Origin: an uncultured Eubacteriales bacterium
Lineage (GTDB): Bacteria > Bacillota > Clostridia > Oscillospirales > CAG-272
NCBI GenBank assembly: GCA_934500855.1
Contig: CAKSUH010000096.1
Location: forward strand, 1-6,487
Reading direction: 5' to 3'
DNA: 6,487 bases
Below are positions 6,001 through 6,487 of the stretch, piece by piece. Every line of letters starts with the position of its first letter. The stretch's first letter is position 1. A model generated the notes under the pieces. It was not told where the DNA came from. It did not search any database and saw only the letters and a program-made list of their open reading frames with translations. The translations under genes and the position numbers were made by a program.

Positions 6001-6487
6001 AGGTTTTCTCCCGTAATGCCCGCGACCGCGCCGCGTGCGATCAGATCGGTATTCGTTTCATGCGCCAGAAGCCACTTGTTGCGGCGGAACAGAAGCGGAT
6101 CGTCCGGCTTTTCGTCAAGCGGCAGATTCGTCCCCTTCGGCAGTCCTACCACACAGCCAAATCCACCGGCCTGTGCCTGACAGGGGCAGAAGTGGAGCGT
6201 GGTTGCGTAGATTTCCACGGCGCTTCCGGCAGGCAGGAAGAAGGCTTTCATGCGTGCGGAACAGAGCATTCCCCGTGCGTTAAACTCCTGACGTCTGCCG
6301 AGAATCAGCACAAGATCGGTCACCGCGATGTTGACTTCGCTTGACGCGTGCCATTCGGTTGCATTCAGCCGATCGTTGAAACCGTAGCAGTAACCCAGTT
6401 GCGTATCCAGTGTTCCGAACACCGTATCCCGAACCGTTTTCGCAATCGGCAGTCGCTCGAACGTCTCCACCCCCGGCAGATAGACCG
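5985..6487 (-). CDS. DUF4867-family protein, N-terminus off window
   Basis: The last 166 residues of a DUF4867-family protein; the frame is open to the window edge, and the family is normally about 200 residues or more, so a few dozen N-terminal residues are missing. The pattern recalled for the family is well matched: YLPGVETFE (2-10), LGYCYGFNDRLNATEWHASS (30-49), VTDLVLILG (55-63), FFLPAGSAVEIYATTLHFCP (82-101), VVGLPKGTNLPL (112-123), NKWLLAH (136-142) and a near-terminal ITGEN (157-161). His46, Glu50 and His98 recall the metal ligands of cupin-type sugar isomerases and lyases, which is inference. No biochemical function is known to me. An internal GTG at 6470 could start translation, but it lacks a ribosome binding site and sits inside conserved family sequence, so it is rejected as the start. 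The gene overlaps the kinase by 16 bases, and its location suggests a role on the same sugar. Confidence 0.85.
   Translation of the reverse strand, partial: VYLPGVETFERLPIAKTVRDTVFGTLDTQLGYCYGFNDRLNATEWHASSEVNIAVTDLVLILGRRQEFNARGMLCSARMKAFFLPAGSAVEIYATTLHFCPCQAQAGGFGCVVGLPKGTNLPLDEKPDDPLLFRRNKWLLAHETNTDLIARGAVAGITGENLCVIH
6007..6012 (-). promoter_or_regulatory. Ribosome binding site of the FGGY kinase gene
   Basis: GGGAGA on the minus strand, 6 bases upstream of the ATG at 6000 and within the DUF4867 coding sequence. It supports the start that overlaps DUF4867 by 16 bases. Confidence 0.6.

Noticed and set aside
1..6487. CRISPR arrays, insertion sequences, tRNA or rRNA genes, phage or defence genes
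   Set aside because: No direct or inverted repeats, RNA-gene signatures or transposase, phage or defence motifs were noticed; the window is almost wholly occupied by the five metabolic genes.

Overview
The window is part of a single minus-strand gene cluster that looks like an anaerobic sugar or polyol catabolic operon. Five genes run right to left: (1) a DUF4867-family protein with its N-terminus off the right edge (5985-6487); (2) an FGGY-family sugar kinase (4525-6000); (3) a one-polypeptide electron transfer flavoprotein in which a beta subunit is fused to a shortened alpha subunit (3149-4528); (4) an L-fucose/L-arabinose isomerase-like protein (1753-3156); (5) a glycyl radical enzyme of the pyruvate formate-lyase superfamily whose C-terminus runs off the left edge (1-1712). 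The first four genes overlap by 16, 4 and 8 bases. The fifth follows after a 40-base gap with its own strong AGGAGG site. No promoter, terminator, RNA gene, repeat or mobile element was found, and no stretch over 300 bases lacks a gene.

The organism is most likely a strict or facultative anaerobe, because glycyl radical enzymes are destroyed by oxygen. The DNA is GC-rich, and TTA, CTA and TCA codons are absent from nearly all of the glycyl radical gene. Strong Shine-Dalgarno sites and a DUF4867 gene suggest a fermentative Firmicute (Clostridia-like). A gut Lentisphaerota or Verrucomicrobiota member cannot be excluded. This assignment is inference.

A plausible reading is that an aldose is interconverted with a ketose by the isomerase-like protein (DUF4867 may handle another isomer or anomer), the kinase phosphorylates the sugar, and the glycyl radical enzyme performs a radical elimination or cleavage on a substrate or downstream product. 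The flavoprotein would carry electrons for an oxidoreductase not in the window. The substrate cannot be read from the sequence. The most notable points are the unusual Ala-Cys-Trp-Glu active-site motif of the glycyl radical enzyme, the compact fused flavoprotein, and the presence of both in an operon with sugar isomerase and kinase genes. I do not recognise this combination as a described pathway.
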